Origin: Salinivenus lutea
GTDB lineage: Bacteria; Bacteroidota; Rhodothermia; Rhodothermales; Salinibacteraceae
DNA: 64,000 nt
Assembly (NCBI GenBank): GCA_002894685.1
Contig: NCRC01000012.1
Span: 1 to 64,000 of the forward strand
Direction: 5' to 3'
Positions within the stretch are counted from its first letter, which is position 1, and each line of letters begins with the position of its first letter. A model generated the notes under the pieces. It worked only from the letters and a program-made list of their open reading frames with translations. It was not told the origin of the DNA and did no database searches. Positions 53,667-62,507 of the stretch are shown piece by piece. A program made the position numbers and the translations under genes.

Positions 53667-54392
53667 CTACGGATTGCGGCGGGGCGGGGACGGCAGAGAG
53701 AGCGAGGCCGGACGGGGGCGTCCGGTGCCGTTGGCCGAGCCGGGACGGGTCGTGGAGGCCCCGGATGGCGCCTCCTCCGAACCGGCCTCGGATGCGTGTC
53801 CGTCGGCATGGGCGCCGTCCATCTCTTCGGACGCCGCGCCCCGGACGTCCTCCCGGGCCGCCTGCTGCCGTTCGAGGAAGGGGCGGTGGAAGAACATGAC
53901 GCCCACCACCCCCAGCACAATCGCCATGTCGGCGACGTTCCAGATCGGAAACAGCTCGAGGTAGGAGCCGCCGAGGAGGGGCACGATGTTCGGAATGAAT
54001 CCGCGCCACAGGCTCACGTGGATGAAGTCGACCACCCGACCGGTGAAGAGCGGCCCATAATCGAGCAGTACGGAGTAAAAGACGCGGTCGATGATGTTGC
54101 CCAGCGCGCCGCCCAGGATGAGGCCGAGGCTCCAGCGGTACGGGGCGTACCCGTGCCGGATGCGGTACACGTACAGGGCCACCAGCGCCGTCGCCACCAG
54201 CGAGAGCACAGTCACCGTGCCGGTGGGCCCAATGGTGAGGCCAAACGCCATGCCGGGGTTCTCGGTGAACGTTAGCCGGAGCCAGTCGCCCAGGAGGGGG
54301 ATCGACTGGTGGCGGTACATGAGCTGAACCACCGCCGCTTTCGTGGCCTGATCAAGAAGAACAACCGCGGCGGAAAGCCAGAGGACGCGCAT
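53667..54392 (-). CDS. lspA: Lipoprotein signal peptidase (LspA) with long C-terminal extension
   Basis: 241 residues from ATG 54392 (MRVLWLSAAVVLLDQATKAA). Aspartyl peptidase that cuts prolipoproteins. Four membrane helices; family motifs VVLLDQATKAAVVQLM, FTENPGMAFGL, GGALGNIIDRV, and the catalytic Asp residues in VVDFIHVSL and FPIWNVADMAIVLGV. Normal LspA is about 160-170 residues; here about 75 acidic, Ser/Pro-rich residues follow the last helix (EDVRGAASEEMDGAHADGHA ... PRPASLSLPSPPR), a disordered tail probably facing the cytoplasm. The many lipoproteins in this window are its substrates. It follows the traR/dksA-like gene. Confidence 0.95.
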   Translation of the reverse strand: MRVLWLSAAVVLLDQATKAAVVQLMYRHQSIPLLGDWLRLTFTENPGMAFGLTIGPTGTVTVLSLVATALVALYVYRIRHGYAPYRWSLGLILGGALGNIIDRVFYSVLLDYGPLFTGRVVDFIHVSLWRGFIPNIVPLLGGSYLELFPIWNVADMAIVLGVVGVMFFHRPFLERQQAAREDVRGAASEEMDGAHADGHASEAGSEEAPSGASTTRPGSANGTGRPRPASLSLPSPPRRNP

Positions 54393-54472
54393 GATCTGCG
54401 TGTGGGGTGGGGGAGTGTGGGGGGTGTGTGGGAGCGAAATGCCCATCCGCCCACACGCCCAGACTCACAAGC

Positions 54473-54898
54473 TCAAGATTTCTGTTGACGCTTCGCCTCA
54501 ATCGAAATTTCGGTGTGCGGAACGGCCTCGAGGCGCTCCTTGGAGATCGGCTCGCCTGTGACCCGGCACACTCCGTAGGTCTTGTTTTCGATCCGTTCCA
54601 GCGCCCGCTCCAGGTAGCCAATGTACTTCTGCTGGCGGGCAATCATGAGGTGGAGCTTCTCTCGCTCCATGGCGTCGGTGCCCGCGTCGGCCATGTGCAG
54701 GCCGTACGCCGTGTTGTCTTTGGATTGCTCCTTCGCCTGCTCGACCTGCTTGCGCATCCGCTCCACTTCTTCCTTGGCTTCCTTCCGGCGCTGGAGCAGG
54801 AGCTCTTTAAAGTGCTCCAGCTCCTCGTCGGAGAACGGCGTTTCGCGCTCGGTCTCGTCCGGAGACTGCTCGTTGGTCTGTGAGGTGTTGTCCGCCAT
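54473..54898 (-). CDS. DksA/TraR-type regulator with degenerate zinc finger
   Basis: 141 residues from ATG 54898 (MADNTSQTNEQSPDETERET). A helical coiled region (FKELLLQRRKEAKEEVERMR ... EQSKDN) precedes the finger segment YGVCRVTGEPISKERLEAVP, then a C-terminal helix. The canonical DksA/TraR finger has four Cys; only one (CRVTGEP) remains, which is the usual state in Bacteroidota. DksA-type proteins bind RNA polymerase and tune rRNA and stress transcription. The gene sits between ileS (49-base gap) and lspA (80-base gap), the order ileS-traR-lspA being familiar in this phylum. Confidence 0.9.
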   Translation of the reverse strand: MADNTSQTNEQSPDETERETPFSDEELEHFKELLLQRRKEAKEEVERMRKQVEQAKEQSKDNTAYGLHMADAGTDAMEREKLHLMIARQQKYIGYLERALERIENKTYGVCRVTGEPISKERLEAVPHTEISIEAKRQQKS

Positions 54899-54947
54899 TG
54901 TGCTGAGGGAGGCAGCGAAATGGGGTGAAAGAGAAGCGTGCCCCTGG

Positions 54948-57900
54948 CTACCGGCGCACCGTCTCGTCCGCGGCCACTCGTCGAACACCAATTGTGAGGC
55001 GCTCGTCGCGAATCTCGAACGTGTCGACGGCGTCGCCCGTCGGGGCGTTGGACGGCTGCAACTCCAGTGCCAGGGTCTCGTTCCGGATCCAGTCGCCGTG
55101 CGCGGCCACCGCCTCCGCGATGCGGTCCGTGCCGTCGTACGCGACTTCGATGCGGTCGGTCACCGCGAAGCCGGCGTCCTTGCGCAGGTTCTGGATGCGC
55201 TTGACGACTTCGCGGGCGAGGCCCTCGGCGCGCAGCTCCGGCGTGATTTCGGTGTCCAGGGCCACCGTCACGTCGCCCTCCTGCTCCACGAGCCAGCCCT
55301 CAATGCCCTCGCTCTGGATGATGAGGTCGTCCGGGCCGAGCTCCACCTCCTCCCCGTCGACCGTCAGCGTGAGCGTGCCCGTCTCCACATACTCGTCAAT
55401 CACGTCGTCGTCCAGGCTCCGAACCTTCTGGTTCACGTCCTTCACGAGGTCGCCGAGGCGGGGGCCGAGCCGGCTAAAGTCGGGCTTGGCCGACCGACTC
55501 ACCACCTCGCTCGTGTGCTCCACGTACTCGATGTCCTTCACGTTGACCTCGTCGAGAATCACGTCCCGCACCTGTTCCACATCCGCCTCGGGCACGCCGG
55601 TGCCGGTCACCACCAGAATGCGGGGCAGCGGCTGGCGCACGTTGATCTCGGCCTGATTGCGGAGCGAGAGGGTGCTGGACGCGATGGTGCGGGCCAGTCC
55701 CATGCGGCGCTCCAGCGCCTCGTCCCGCTCCGCCTCGCGGACGTCGGGGAAGGACGCCAGGTGCACGGACTCGGTCTCGCCCTCGGTGACCTCCGTGAGC
55801 GTGCGGTAGAGCCACTCGCCGAAGAACGGCGCAATGGGGCTCATAAGCTTGGCCGTGGCCTCCAGGCATTCGTAGACGGTCTGGTAGGCCGCTTCCTTTT
55901 TCGCGGCGGCGACCGTGCCGCCCTGTCCCGGTTGACCGTCCTGTTCGCCCTTCTTCGACGCCCAGAAGCGGCTCCGCGAGCGGCGCAGGTGCCAGTTCGA
56001 GAGCTCCTCCACGAAGGCCTCTACCGCCCGGGCCGCGGTCGTCGGATCGTAGTCCTCCAGCGCCTCCTCAACCGTCTGCGTGGTCGTGTGCAGGCGGCTG
56101 ATGATCCACTGGTCGAGCTCCGGGCGCTCCTCGACCGGCATCCGGTCCTTCTGATACCGAAAGCCGTCGATGTTGGCGTAGGTGGCGAAGAAGCGGTAGA
56201 CGTTCTCTAAGGTGCCGAAGAAGGTGCGCCGCAGGTCGCGCAGGCCGCGCTCGCTGAAGCGGATGCTCTCCCACGGCGGCGCGTTGCTCATCATGAACCA
56301 GCGCACCACGTCCGCCCCGTAGTCGTCGATGACGCGGAAGGGCTCGACGGTGTTGCCCTTCGACTTCGACATCTTGTTGCCGTCCTCGTCGAGCACGAGG
56401 CCGTTGACGACCACGTTCTCGTAGGCCACGTCGTCGAAGACGAGGGTGGCGATGGCGTGCAGCGAGTAGAACCAGCCGCGCGTCTGGTCGACGCCCTCGG
56501 CGATGAAGTCGGCCGGGAAGTTGGCCTCGAACTCCTCCTCATTCTCGAAGGGGTAGTGCCACTGCGCGTACGGCATGGCGCCCGAGTCGAACCACACGTC
56601 GATGAGATCGGGCACGCGACGCATGGTGCCGCCGTCCGGCCCCTCCCACGTCAATTCGTCGACGAAGGGGCGGTGGAGATCGATCTCGTCGTCGTCCTCC
56701 GGCAGCTGATCGCCGCACTTCTCGCGCAGCTCCTCCACCGAGCCGATGACCTCGTAGTAGTCGGAGTCCTCCTTGTCGCTCTCCCACACCGGCAGCGGCG
56801 TGCCCCAGTAGCGGCGGCGGCTGAGCGCCCAGTCGACGTTGTTCTCCAGCCACTCGCCGAAGCGACCCTCGCCGATGGCCTCGGGCTGCCAGTTGATCGT
56901 GTCGTTGAGCTCCACCATCCGGTCCTTGAGCTTCGTGGTCTCGATGAACCAGCTCTCGACCGGGTAGCTCATCAGGGGCGTGCCCTTGCGCCAGTCGTGC
57001 GGGTAGTTGTGGAGGTAGGTCTCGTGCTTGTAGAGGCGGCCGCGGCCCTTGAGGTCGTCCGTGATGACCTTGTCCGCGTCCTTGAACCACATGCCCTCCA
57101 CCAAGGGCGCTTCGTCGGTAAACTCGCCGTCCTTGTCGATGGGATTGAAGAGGGGCAGCCCCTCGTCCTGCGCCACGCCGTAGTCCTCCTCCCCGAAGGC
57201 GGGGGCCATGTGCACCACCCCGGTCCCCTCCTCGGTCGACACCACGTCGGCGCCAAGGACGTACCAGGCCTCTTCGCCTGGCGTGGCGCGGTCGGTGAAG
57301 TAGTCGTAGACCGGTTCGTAGCGCTGTCCGATCAGCTCCTCGCCCGTGAAGGTTTCCTCTACGGTGTAGTCCTCGTCGATCACGTCGTCGAGGAGCGCCT
57401 CCGCGAGGATCAGTGTCTCGGCGCCCTGATGCGGGTCGTCGTGGTGGATCTTGACGTAGGTGAGGTCCGGCCCCACGGCGAGCGCCGTGTTGGAGATGAG
57501 CGTCCACGGCGTGGTGGTCCAGGCCAGGAAGTAGGTGTCGTCCTCCCCCGCCACCGGGAAGCGGATGTAGACGCTCGGGTCCTGGGTCTCCTCGTACCCG
57601 AGGCTCACCTCGTGCGAGGACAGGACGGTGTGCGAGCCGGGGCTGTACCACTGAATCTTGTGGCCCTTGTAGAGCAGGTCCTCCGCCTCAATCTGCTTCA
57701 GGAGCCACCAGACCGTCTCGATGTAGTCGGTCTCGAAGGTGACGTACGGATCGTCGAGGTCGACCCAGTAGCCCATCCGCTGCGTGAGCCTGTCCCAGAG
57801 GTCCTTGTACTCCAGGACGCTCTCGCGACAGGCGGCGTTGTACTTCTCGATGCCGTACTCCTCGACCTCGGCCCGCGTCTCCAGGCCCAGTTCCTCCTCT

Positions 57901-58190
57901 ACCTCAATCTCGACGGGCAGGCCGTGGGTGTCCCAGCCCGCCTTGCGCGCCACCTGGTAGCCCTGCATCGTCTTGTAGCGGCAGAAGATGTCCTTGATGG
58001 CCCGGGCGAGCACGTGGTGAATGCCGGGCTTGCCGTTGGCCGTGGGTGGGCCCTCGTAGAACGTGTAGGTCGGCTGGCCCTCACGCTCCTCAATGCTGCG
58101 TTCGAAGATGTCGTGACTGTTCCACCAGTCGAGCACATCTTCTTCGAGATCGGGAAGCGAGAGCTGATCGGGCGTGTCGAACTGCGCCAT
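54948..58190 (-). CDS. ileS: Isoleucyl-tRNA synthetase, type 2 (IleRS2-like)
   Basis: 1080 residues. Charges tRNA-Ile. Class I signatures: the HIGH-equivalent at 56-59 in NGKPGIHHVLARAIKDIF and KMSKS near 606 in GNKMSKSKGN. The editing domain is visible (WTTTPWTLISNTALAVGPDL). Downstream is an anticodon-binding domain and a C-terminal extension (VEQVRDVILDEVNVKDIEYV ... RKDAGFAVTDRIEVAYDG). No C-terminal Cys4 zinc ribbon is present, unlike type 1 enzymes of E. coli. GIHH with this C-terminus marks the IleRS2 class, which is generally less sensitive to mupirocin. It is the first gene of the operon toward 46536. Confidence 0.96.
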   Translation of the reverse strand: MAQFDTPDQLSLPDLEEDVLDWWNSHDIFERSIEEREGQPTYTFYEGPPTANGKPGIHHVLARAIKDIFCRYKTMQGYQVARKAGWDTHGLPVEIEVEEELGLETRAEVEEYGIEKYNAACRESVLEYKDLWDRLTQRMGYWVDLDDPYVTFETDYIETVWWLLKQIEAEDLLYKGHKIQWYSPGSHTVLSSHEVSLGYEETQDPSVYIRFPVAGEDDTYFLAWTTTPWTLISNTALAVGPDLTYVKIHHDDPHQGAETLILAEALLDDVIDEDYTVEETFTGEELIGQRYEPVYDYFTDRATPGEEAWYVLGADVVSTEEGTGVVHMAPAFGEEDYGVAQDEGLPLFNPIDKDGEFTDEAPLVEGMWFKDADKVITDDLKGRGRLYKHETYLHNYPHDWRKGTPLMSYPVESWFIETTKLKDRMVELNDTINWQPEAIGEGRFGEWLENNVDWALSRRRYWGTPLPVWESDKEDSDYYEVIGSVEELREKCGDQLPEDDDEIDLHRPFVDELTWEGPDGGTMRRVPDLIDVWFDSGAMPYAQWHYPFENEEEFEANFPADFIAEGVDQTRGWFYSLHAIATLVFDDVAYENVVVNGLVLDEDGNKMSKSKGNTVEPFRVIDDYGADVVRWFMMSNAPPWESIRFSERGLRDLRRTFFGTLENVYRFFATYANIDGFRYQKDRMPVEERPELDQWIISRLHTTTQTVEEALEDYDPTTAARAVEAFVEELSNWHLRRSRSRFWASKKGEQDGQPGQGGTVAAAKKEAAYQTVYECLEATAKLMSPIAPFFGEWLYRTLTEVTEGETESVHLASFPDVREAERDEALERRMGLARTIASSTLSLRNQAEINVRQPLPRILVVTGTGVPEADVEQVRDVILDEVNVKDIEYVEHTSEVVSRSAKPDFSRLGPRLGDLVKDVNQKVRSLDDDVIDEYVETGTLTLTVDGEEVELGPDDLIIQSEGIEGWLVEQEGDVTVALDTEITPELRAEGLAREVVKRIQNLRKDAGFAVTDRIEVAYDGTDRIAEAVAAHGDWIRNETLALELQPSNAPTGDAVDTFEIRDERLTIGVRRVAADETVRR

Positions 58191-58349
58191 GGAGTCGTCG
58201 GGCCGGAGTGGATTCGTTAACGCGGTAGCCGAACCCTACGCCGCGGCGCGCTCGGATGTTCGTACAGCTCAGCCCCGACCGTCTTCCCCTCCCTGGTTGA
58301 AGCCTGCACCGAATTCCAAATCTGGACTCTAACACTTGTATTTTTCCCA

Positions 58350-58358
58350 GGGGGGGGG
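58350..58358. promoter_or_regulatory. G9 homopolymer tract in a promoter-like region
   Basis: Nine G residues lie between a TTG element (58336-58338) and a TATATAAC element (58363-58370), 24 bases apart on the plus strand; loss of a few G would give the 19-21-base spacer usual for Bacteroidota -33/-7 promoters. The region is unusually AT-rich otherwise (TTATTATATAACTACAC). A perfect dyad GTTGAG-N6-CTCAAC follows at 58392-58409. It lies upstream of the mini-lipoprotein gene. Slippage in the tract could switch expression. Confidence 0.4.
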
Positions 58359-58457
58359 TTATTATATAACTACACTTCAGTCTCAATTTATGTTGAGTGT
58401 GTTCTCAACTCTCCTCTCGCACCGCCGCCACTCTTCTGGATCGGTCTGCGATATCTG

Positions 58458-58571
58458 ATGCGTCTCCGCTCCCGGGTTTTTCCGTTTCTTTCGACGTTCC
58501 TCGCACTCGCGCTCCTAACTGGCTGCGACAGCACCGGCCCCTCCGCGAGTTTGAGCTCTTTTCTCTCCTAA
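58458..58571 (+). CDS. 37-residue mini-lipoprotein
   Basis: A short frame from ATG 58458 to TAA 58569-58571. The translation starts MRLRSRVFPFLSTFLALALL and has a complete lipoprotein signal peptide with lipobox LLTGC, followed by only 15 residues (DSTGPSASLSSFLS plus the Cys). A real lipoprotein of this size would be like entericidin-type peptides; alternatively it is the leftover N-terminus of a broken lipoprotein. The next lipoprotein gene begins 17 bases after its stop. A frameshift could not join them simply since the second has its own signal peptide. Confidence 0.55.
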   Translation: MRLRSRVFPFLSTFLALALLTGCDSTGPSASLSSFLS

Positions 58572-58588
58572 AACCTGCTCCTGAGCCG

Positions 58589-59500
58589 ATGTCTTCCCAG
58601 CCTGGAACCTTCCGTGCTCTCTCTGCGACGCTTCTTGTGCTTGCGGTTCTGACAAGCGGGTGTGACCTCACCGACAACGAGGGACCGACGCAAGATCCAA
58701 ACCCGGGTCCCTTCCGGGTCGACTACACCCCTGCCTGGAATCCAGATGGAAACCACGTCGCTTATTACCACGACGCCGGACGAACCGAGGACTCCACCGA
58801 CGTGAGTGGCCTCTACGTCCTCGACCTCGAAACCGACTCGATGCGGCTCGTGGTGGAGGGCTCGGCCCGAAACCCCGACTGGCGGCCCGACGGAAAGCGC
58901 ATTGCCTTCTCGACCGGCAACGTCTACACCATCCGGCCAGATGGGTCTGATCTGCAGCAAGTGACGGACTTCGGGAGTTCGTTTCGCCCGCGATGGTCTC
59001 CCGACGGCAAAACGATCTCTTTCGGTCGCTCTGGCTCGACGGACGAGGTCGGCGTCTGGTTCGCTCACCTCTCCGACTCGACGTTCACTCGATTCGGGTG
59101 GGTAGCTTCTCCAGCCGACTGGTCACCAAATGGAGAGCGAATTGTATACCAAAACGCGGATGAGCTCTGGATCGCCGACACAAGCCGAACCGATTCGACG
59201 CAGCTTACAGAAAACGGCTACGTAGCAAACCGAGACCCTGCCTGGAGTCCGAACGGGAAATGGATTGCCTGGACCCCGCTTCCCGGTAGCAGACCGGAAC
59301 TCTGGATCATGCGCTCAGACGGCAGCGACAAACGGAAGCTCGCCGAAGGGGGAAGCTTCCCGGCGTGGGACCCCGACTCCGATCGCATCGTGTTCTCAAA
59401 ACCCGCCCAGGGAAGCGACCTCACCGCCCTCTGGACCATCCGGCGCGACGGCACGGACCTGCGCCAGATCACCGACCCGTCTCGTAATCCTTTAAAGTAA
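58589..59500 (+). CDS. PD40/TolB-like beta-propeller lipoprotein
   Basis: 303 residues from ATG 58589, chosen because it opens a lipoprotein signal (MSSQPGTFRALSATLLVLAV, lipobox LTSGC). The rest is a WD40-like/PD40 propeller with repeated blades: YTPAWNPDGNHVAYYHDAG, RNPDWRPDGKRIAFSTGN, FRPRWSPDGKTISFGRSG, SPADWSPNGERIVYQNAD, RDPAWSPNGKWIAWTPLP, FPAWDPDSDRIVFSKP. It resembles the C-terminal part of TolB but lacks the N-terminal TolB domain, and no tol-pal gene is adjacent. Binding of a protein partner at the cell surface or outer membrane is likely. The subtilase gene follows after 190 bases. Confidence 0.85.
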   Translation: MSSQPGTFRALSATLLVLAVLTSGCDLTDNEGPTQDPNPGPFRVDYTPAWNPDGNHVAYYHDAGRTEDSTDVSGLYVLDLETDSMRLVVEGSARNPDWRPDGKRIAFSTGNVYTIRPDGSDLQQVTDFGSSFRPRWSPDGKTISFGRSGSTDEVGVWFAHLSDSTFTRFGWVASPADWSPNGERIVYQNADELWIADTSRTDSTQLTENGYVANRDPAWSPNGKWIAWTPLPGSRPELWIMRSDGSDKRKLAEGGSFPAWDPDSDRIVFSKPAQGSDLTALWTIRRDGTDLRQITDPSRNPLK

Positions 59501-59549
59501 TCGGTCCACAACGGACCGGAGGAAAACCTCTTCCCGAAAAAATCCCTCG

Positions 59550-59573
59550 ACGGGCCCGACGCCCGTTCTCTCT
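59550..59573 (+). terminator. Probable terminator after the PD40 lipoprotein gene
   Basis: ACGGGC (59550-59555) and GCCCGT (59561-59566) form a six-base-pair stem with a five-base loop, followed by UCUCUCU. It is 49 bases past the stop. The stem is short and the tail mixed, so it may be partial. Confidence 0.45.
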
Positions 59574-59690
59574 AACGTGACCCGCCAAGATCACTTGCCA
59601 GCGAGGATCCGGTACGCCGGACCCGCGAGGGAAAGGCAACCGGCATCCCTCGTTCTCTTGCTTCTTTTCCAAACCCGAACGAGGTTTGCC

Positions 59691-62441
59691 ATGCGAACTG
59701 TACTAACAACCCTCCTTCTCGCGTTCCTTCCTGTTTCCACGACAGCCGCCCAGCCCGGGCCGCCCGACCGCGCTCGTCCAATCGAGGGTGTGATTCTCGT
59801 CAAGTTTGCGCCCGACGCCCTGGAGACGCCCCCGCAGCAGCTCCGCCCGAACGAACTGGGCCTGCAGGGCCGCCAGGCCGCCCGCCTGCGCCAGCTCCTG
59901 AACGCCCGGCGCGGCCCGGGGGAGAAGCTCTTTCGCACCTTCGCGCCCGCCGACACGCTGGGGCGCCACGTCCAGACCGGCGAGCGCGTCCGCCTCAAAG
60001 ACCTGTCGCGGTGGTACCGGTTCCCGGTCCGCGACACGACGAATGTGGAGGCTCTTGCCTCCCGCCTCCAGGAACTGCCGGTGGTGCTCAAGGCCACGCC
60101 GGACTACAACGCCTCGCTCGACAAACGGCCTTCAACGAATGGTCTCGCCCCGACTCGTACCGTGCCGGACGATCCGAGATTTCCTGACCAGTGGGGATAC
60201 GACGACTCGGACGATCACGACGTGAACGCCCCCGAAGCCTGGTCGCTCAATACGGGACGGAGCGACGTGACCGTGGCGGTCGTTGACGACGGGGTGGACC
60301 TCGACCATCCGGACCTCGACCCGGGCGACCGGAGCCGGGTTATACAAGGCTACGACTTCGGAGAAGACGACAGCAATCCGGGCGATGATGCAGACCACGG
60401 AACTCCGGTGGCCGGGACCATCGGCGCCCGGACGAACAACAACCAGACGGGCGTGGCCGGTCTGATGTGGAACCTTCAAATTATGCCCCTGAAAGTTGCC
60501 GATAGGTACGGGGGGATATCCTTCTCGGATGCGGCCCAGGCCTTCGACTACGCCCGGTCAAACGGCGCCGACGTAATCAACTATAGTGCAAGCAGCCCCA
60601 ATCCCTCGTCCGACGGCGTAGTAGCTGAAGCCGTGTATAATGCGTACGCGTCCGGGATGATCTTCGTCGGCTCGTCCGGGAACGACTCCAAAAGCTCGGT
60701 CAACTATCCTGCGGCTCTTCACACCGCCATCGGTGTTGGGGCAACAGACAGGGAGGATGTCCGACACGGATACTCGAACTACGGCTCCAAGCTCGACCTT
60801 GTCGCACCAAGCGGATTTGAGACGACGGAACGGTACGGAACCTACGGGGAATTTGGGGGCACCTCCCAGGCAGCGCCCGTCGTGAGCGGCATCGCCGGAC
60901 TCCTCTTCTCGGAGAGCCGGGACGAAGGCCACAACCTCTCCAACAGCGACATCGTCCACCTCTTGGAACGCTCGGCAGATAATGTCGATCGCATGAACGG
61001 CGATTTCGACATTGAATATGGTCACGGCCGCGTCAACGCCTACGAGGCGCTCCGCCGGCTGAACGACCCCTACGAGGTAACCCACAGCACCGCCTCCTTC
61101 ACGAAGATTTATGACGACAGCGAGGTGGATTTCCTGAACGGGTTTACGACGGAAAACGGTACCTACTACGGTGCAGGACGGTACGTCTGCGACATCTACA
61201 AGCTGAGCGCCTCGGCATCCTCCCCCGACTTCTACTACGAGGAAAAACCCTGGTTTTGGCTGCCCGTCACCGAAAAGGGGTTCTCCGCGGCCAATCCCAA
61301 CGATGGTGACCGGTACCTGTCGAAGTCGGTGTCGAAAAGCTCGGCAGAAGCGACGACCTATTTCTACTACGTGGAGTCGAATGTTAATGGACAGGAGATC
61401 GGATGGGTCCCGTTCGACCCCACGGTGCACAAGCAGAATGGGAGCTTTGAGTACACCGTGATTGGGAAACCGGACACTCCCCCTGTTCAGGCATCCCTCT
61501 CCGGCCCCTCTACCCTGGAGAGCGGGCAGACCGGCACCTGGACGGCCAACGTGAGCGGCGGGGAAGGCTCGACCTCCTACGATTGGGACTACCGCCCGCT
61601 TGGCTCTTACTCCTGGCAGTCCGCGGGATGCAGCGGCTCGGACTGCTCCCACACCTTCTACAACAACGGCGACCAGGTCCAGACCGGCGGCGTGCGGGCC
61701 ATCGTCACGAAAGGCTCCGAAACAGACACGGCCTCCACGATCGTGTCGGTGCCCCCGTCCTGCGGGGACAACGTGCTGATCTGTCCGTCGACGGCCACGG
61801 CCGACGCCCAGCCCGTCGCGGTCCGTTCCCTCTCGGCCCAGCCTACAAGTGAGGCAGCCGCAACCGTCACGTGGGCCGTGACCGGCTCGCTCCCGGCCGC
61901 CGAGTTCACGGTGCAACACCGCGCGGACTCGACGGGGGCCTGGACGGACCTCGGCACCGTCGAGGCGGCCGACTCGGTGCGCACCGACACCTCCGGTGCC
62001 CCGACCTACCGCTTCGAGGCAACAGGCCTGGAGATCGGTGCCCATCAGTTCCGTCTCGCCTACGGACGCTCGGTGGAGGCAGGCGACGCGCCGGCCCAGG
62101 CCCTTGGCGGTGAGCAGGCCGGGCCGCGGGCGTGGACCTCCGAGCCGGTCGAGGCGCAGATCGAGATGGAGGAGGCGTACCGACTGAGCGCGTACCCGAA
62201 TCCGGTGCAGCAGCAGGCGACCGTCGAGCTGGCCGTGCAGGAGCGGCAGGAGGTATCCGTCCGCGTCTACGACGTGCTCGGCCGCCGGGTGGCGACGCTC
62301 CACGAGGGGCCGATGCCGGCGCAGGAGACGCGGCGCCTGCGCTTCGATGCCCGGGACGCTGGCCTTTCCAGCGGGCAGTACTTCGTGCGGGTCCGCGGAG
62401 AGGACGTTGCCGCGACCAAGCAACTGACGGTCGTGCGATAG
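59691..62441 (+). CDS. Secreted subtilisin-family (S8) serine protease with T9SS sorting domain
   Basis: 916 residues from ATG 59691, which opens a signal peptide (MRTVLTTLLLAFLPVSTTAA). A propeptide (IEGVILVKFAPDAL ... KATPDYNASLD) precedes the S8 domain with the triad Asp199 (VAVVDDGVDLDHPDL), His236 (DHGTPVAGTI) and Ser392 (GGTSQAAPVVSG). Then come a beta-rich part of about 100 residues (FYYEEKPWFWLPVTEKGFSA), a PKD-like domain (LSGPSTLESGQTGTWTANVS), a fibronectin-III-like part (TVTWAVTGSLPAAEFTVQHR) and a T9SS type A sorting domain (LSAYPNPVQQQATVEL, VRVYDVLGRRVATL, QLTVVR). It should be released or anchored on the surface as a general protease. Confidence 0.95.
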   Translation: MRTVLTTLLLAFLPVSTTAAQPGPPDRARPIEGVILVKFAPDALETPPQQLRPNELGLQGRQAARLRQLLNARRGPGEKLFRTFAPADTLGRHVQTGERVRLKDLSRWYRFPVRDTTNVEALASRLQELPVVLKATPDYNASLDKRPSTNGLAPTRTVPDDPRFPDQWGYDDSDDHDVNAPEAWSLNTGRSDVTVAVVDDGVDLDHPDLDPGDRSRVIQGYDFGEDDSNPGDDADHGTPVAGTIGARTNNNQTGVAGLMWNLQIMPLKVADRYGGISFSDAAQAFDYARSNGADVINYSASSPNPSSDGVVAEAVYNAYASGMIFVGSSGNDSKSSVNYPAALHTAIGVGATDREDVRHGYSNYGSKLDLVAPSGFETTERYGTYGEFGGTSQAAPVVSGIAGLLFSESRDEGHNLSNSDIVHLLERSADNVDRMNGDFDIEYGHGRVNAYEALRRLNDPYEVTHSTASFTKIYDDSEVDFLNGFTTENGTYYGAGRYVCDIYKLSASASSPDFYYEEKPWFWLPVTEKGFSAANPNDGDRYLSKSVSKSSAEATTYFYYVESNVNGQEIGWVPFDPTVHKQNGSFEYTVIGKPDTPPVQASLSGPSTLESGQTGTWTANVSGGEGSTSYDWDYRPLGSYSWQSAGCSGSDCSHTFYNNGDQVQTGGVRAIVTKGSETDTASTIVSVPPSCGDNVLICPSTATADAQPVAVRSLSAQPTSEAAATVTWAVTGSLPAAEFTVQHRADSTGAWTDLGTVEAADSVRTDTSGAPTYRFEATGLEIGAHQFRLAYGRSVEAGDAPAQALGGEQAGPRAWTSEPVEAQIEMEEAYRLSAYPNPVQQQATVELAVQERQEVSVRVYDVLGRRVATLHEGPMPAQETRRLRFDARDAGLSSGQYFVRVRGEDVAATKQLTVVR

Positions 62442-62475
62442 CCTCGGGCCACCGTTCGTTTGGACCCGAACACCT

Positions 62476-62507
62476 CCCCGTCTGGCCTCGTGCCGGGCGG
62501 GGATTTT
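62476..62507 (+). terminator. Rho-independent terminator after the subtilase gene
   Basis: An 11-base-pair stem with two G-U pairs (62476-62486 with 62492-62502, five-base loop) is followed by AUUUU. It begins 35 bases past the stop codon. The rest of the gap to 62709 holds no supported gene. Confidence 0.75.

Noticed and set aside
54621..56210. 529-codon plus-strand frame opposite ileS
   Set aside because: Antisense shadow of ileS and the traR-like gene.
58397..58588. 64-residue N-terminal extension of the PD40 lipoprotein
   Set aside because: It would bury the signal peptide and lipobox that begin at 58589.
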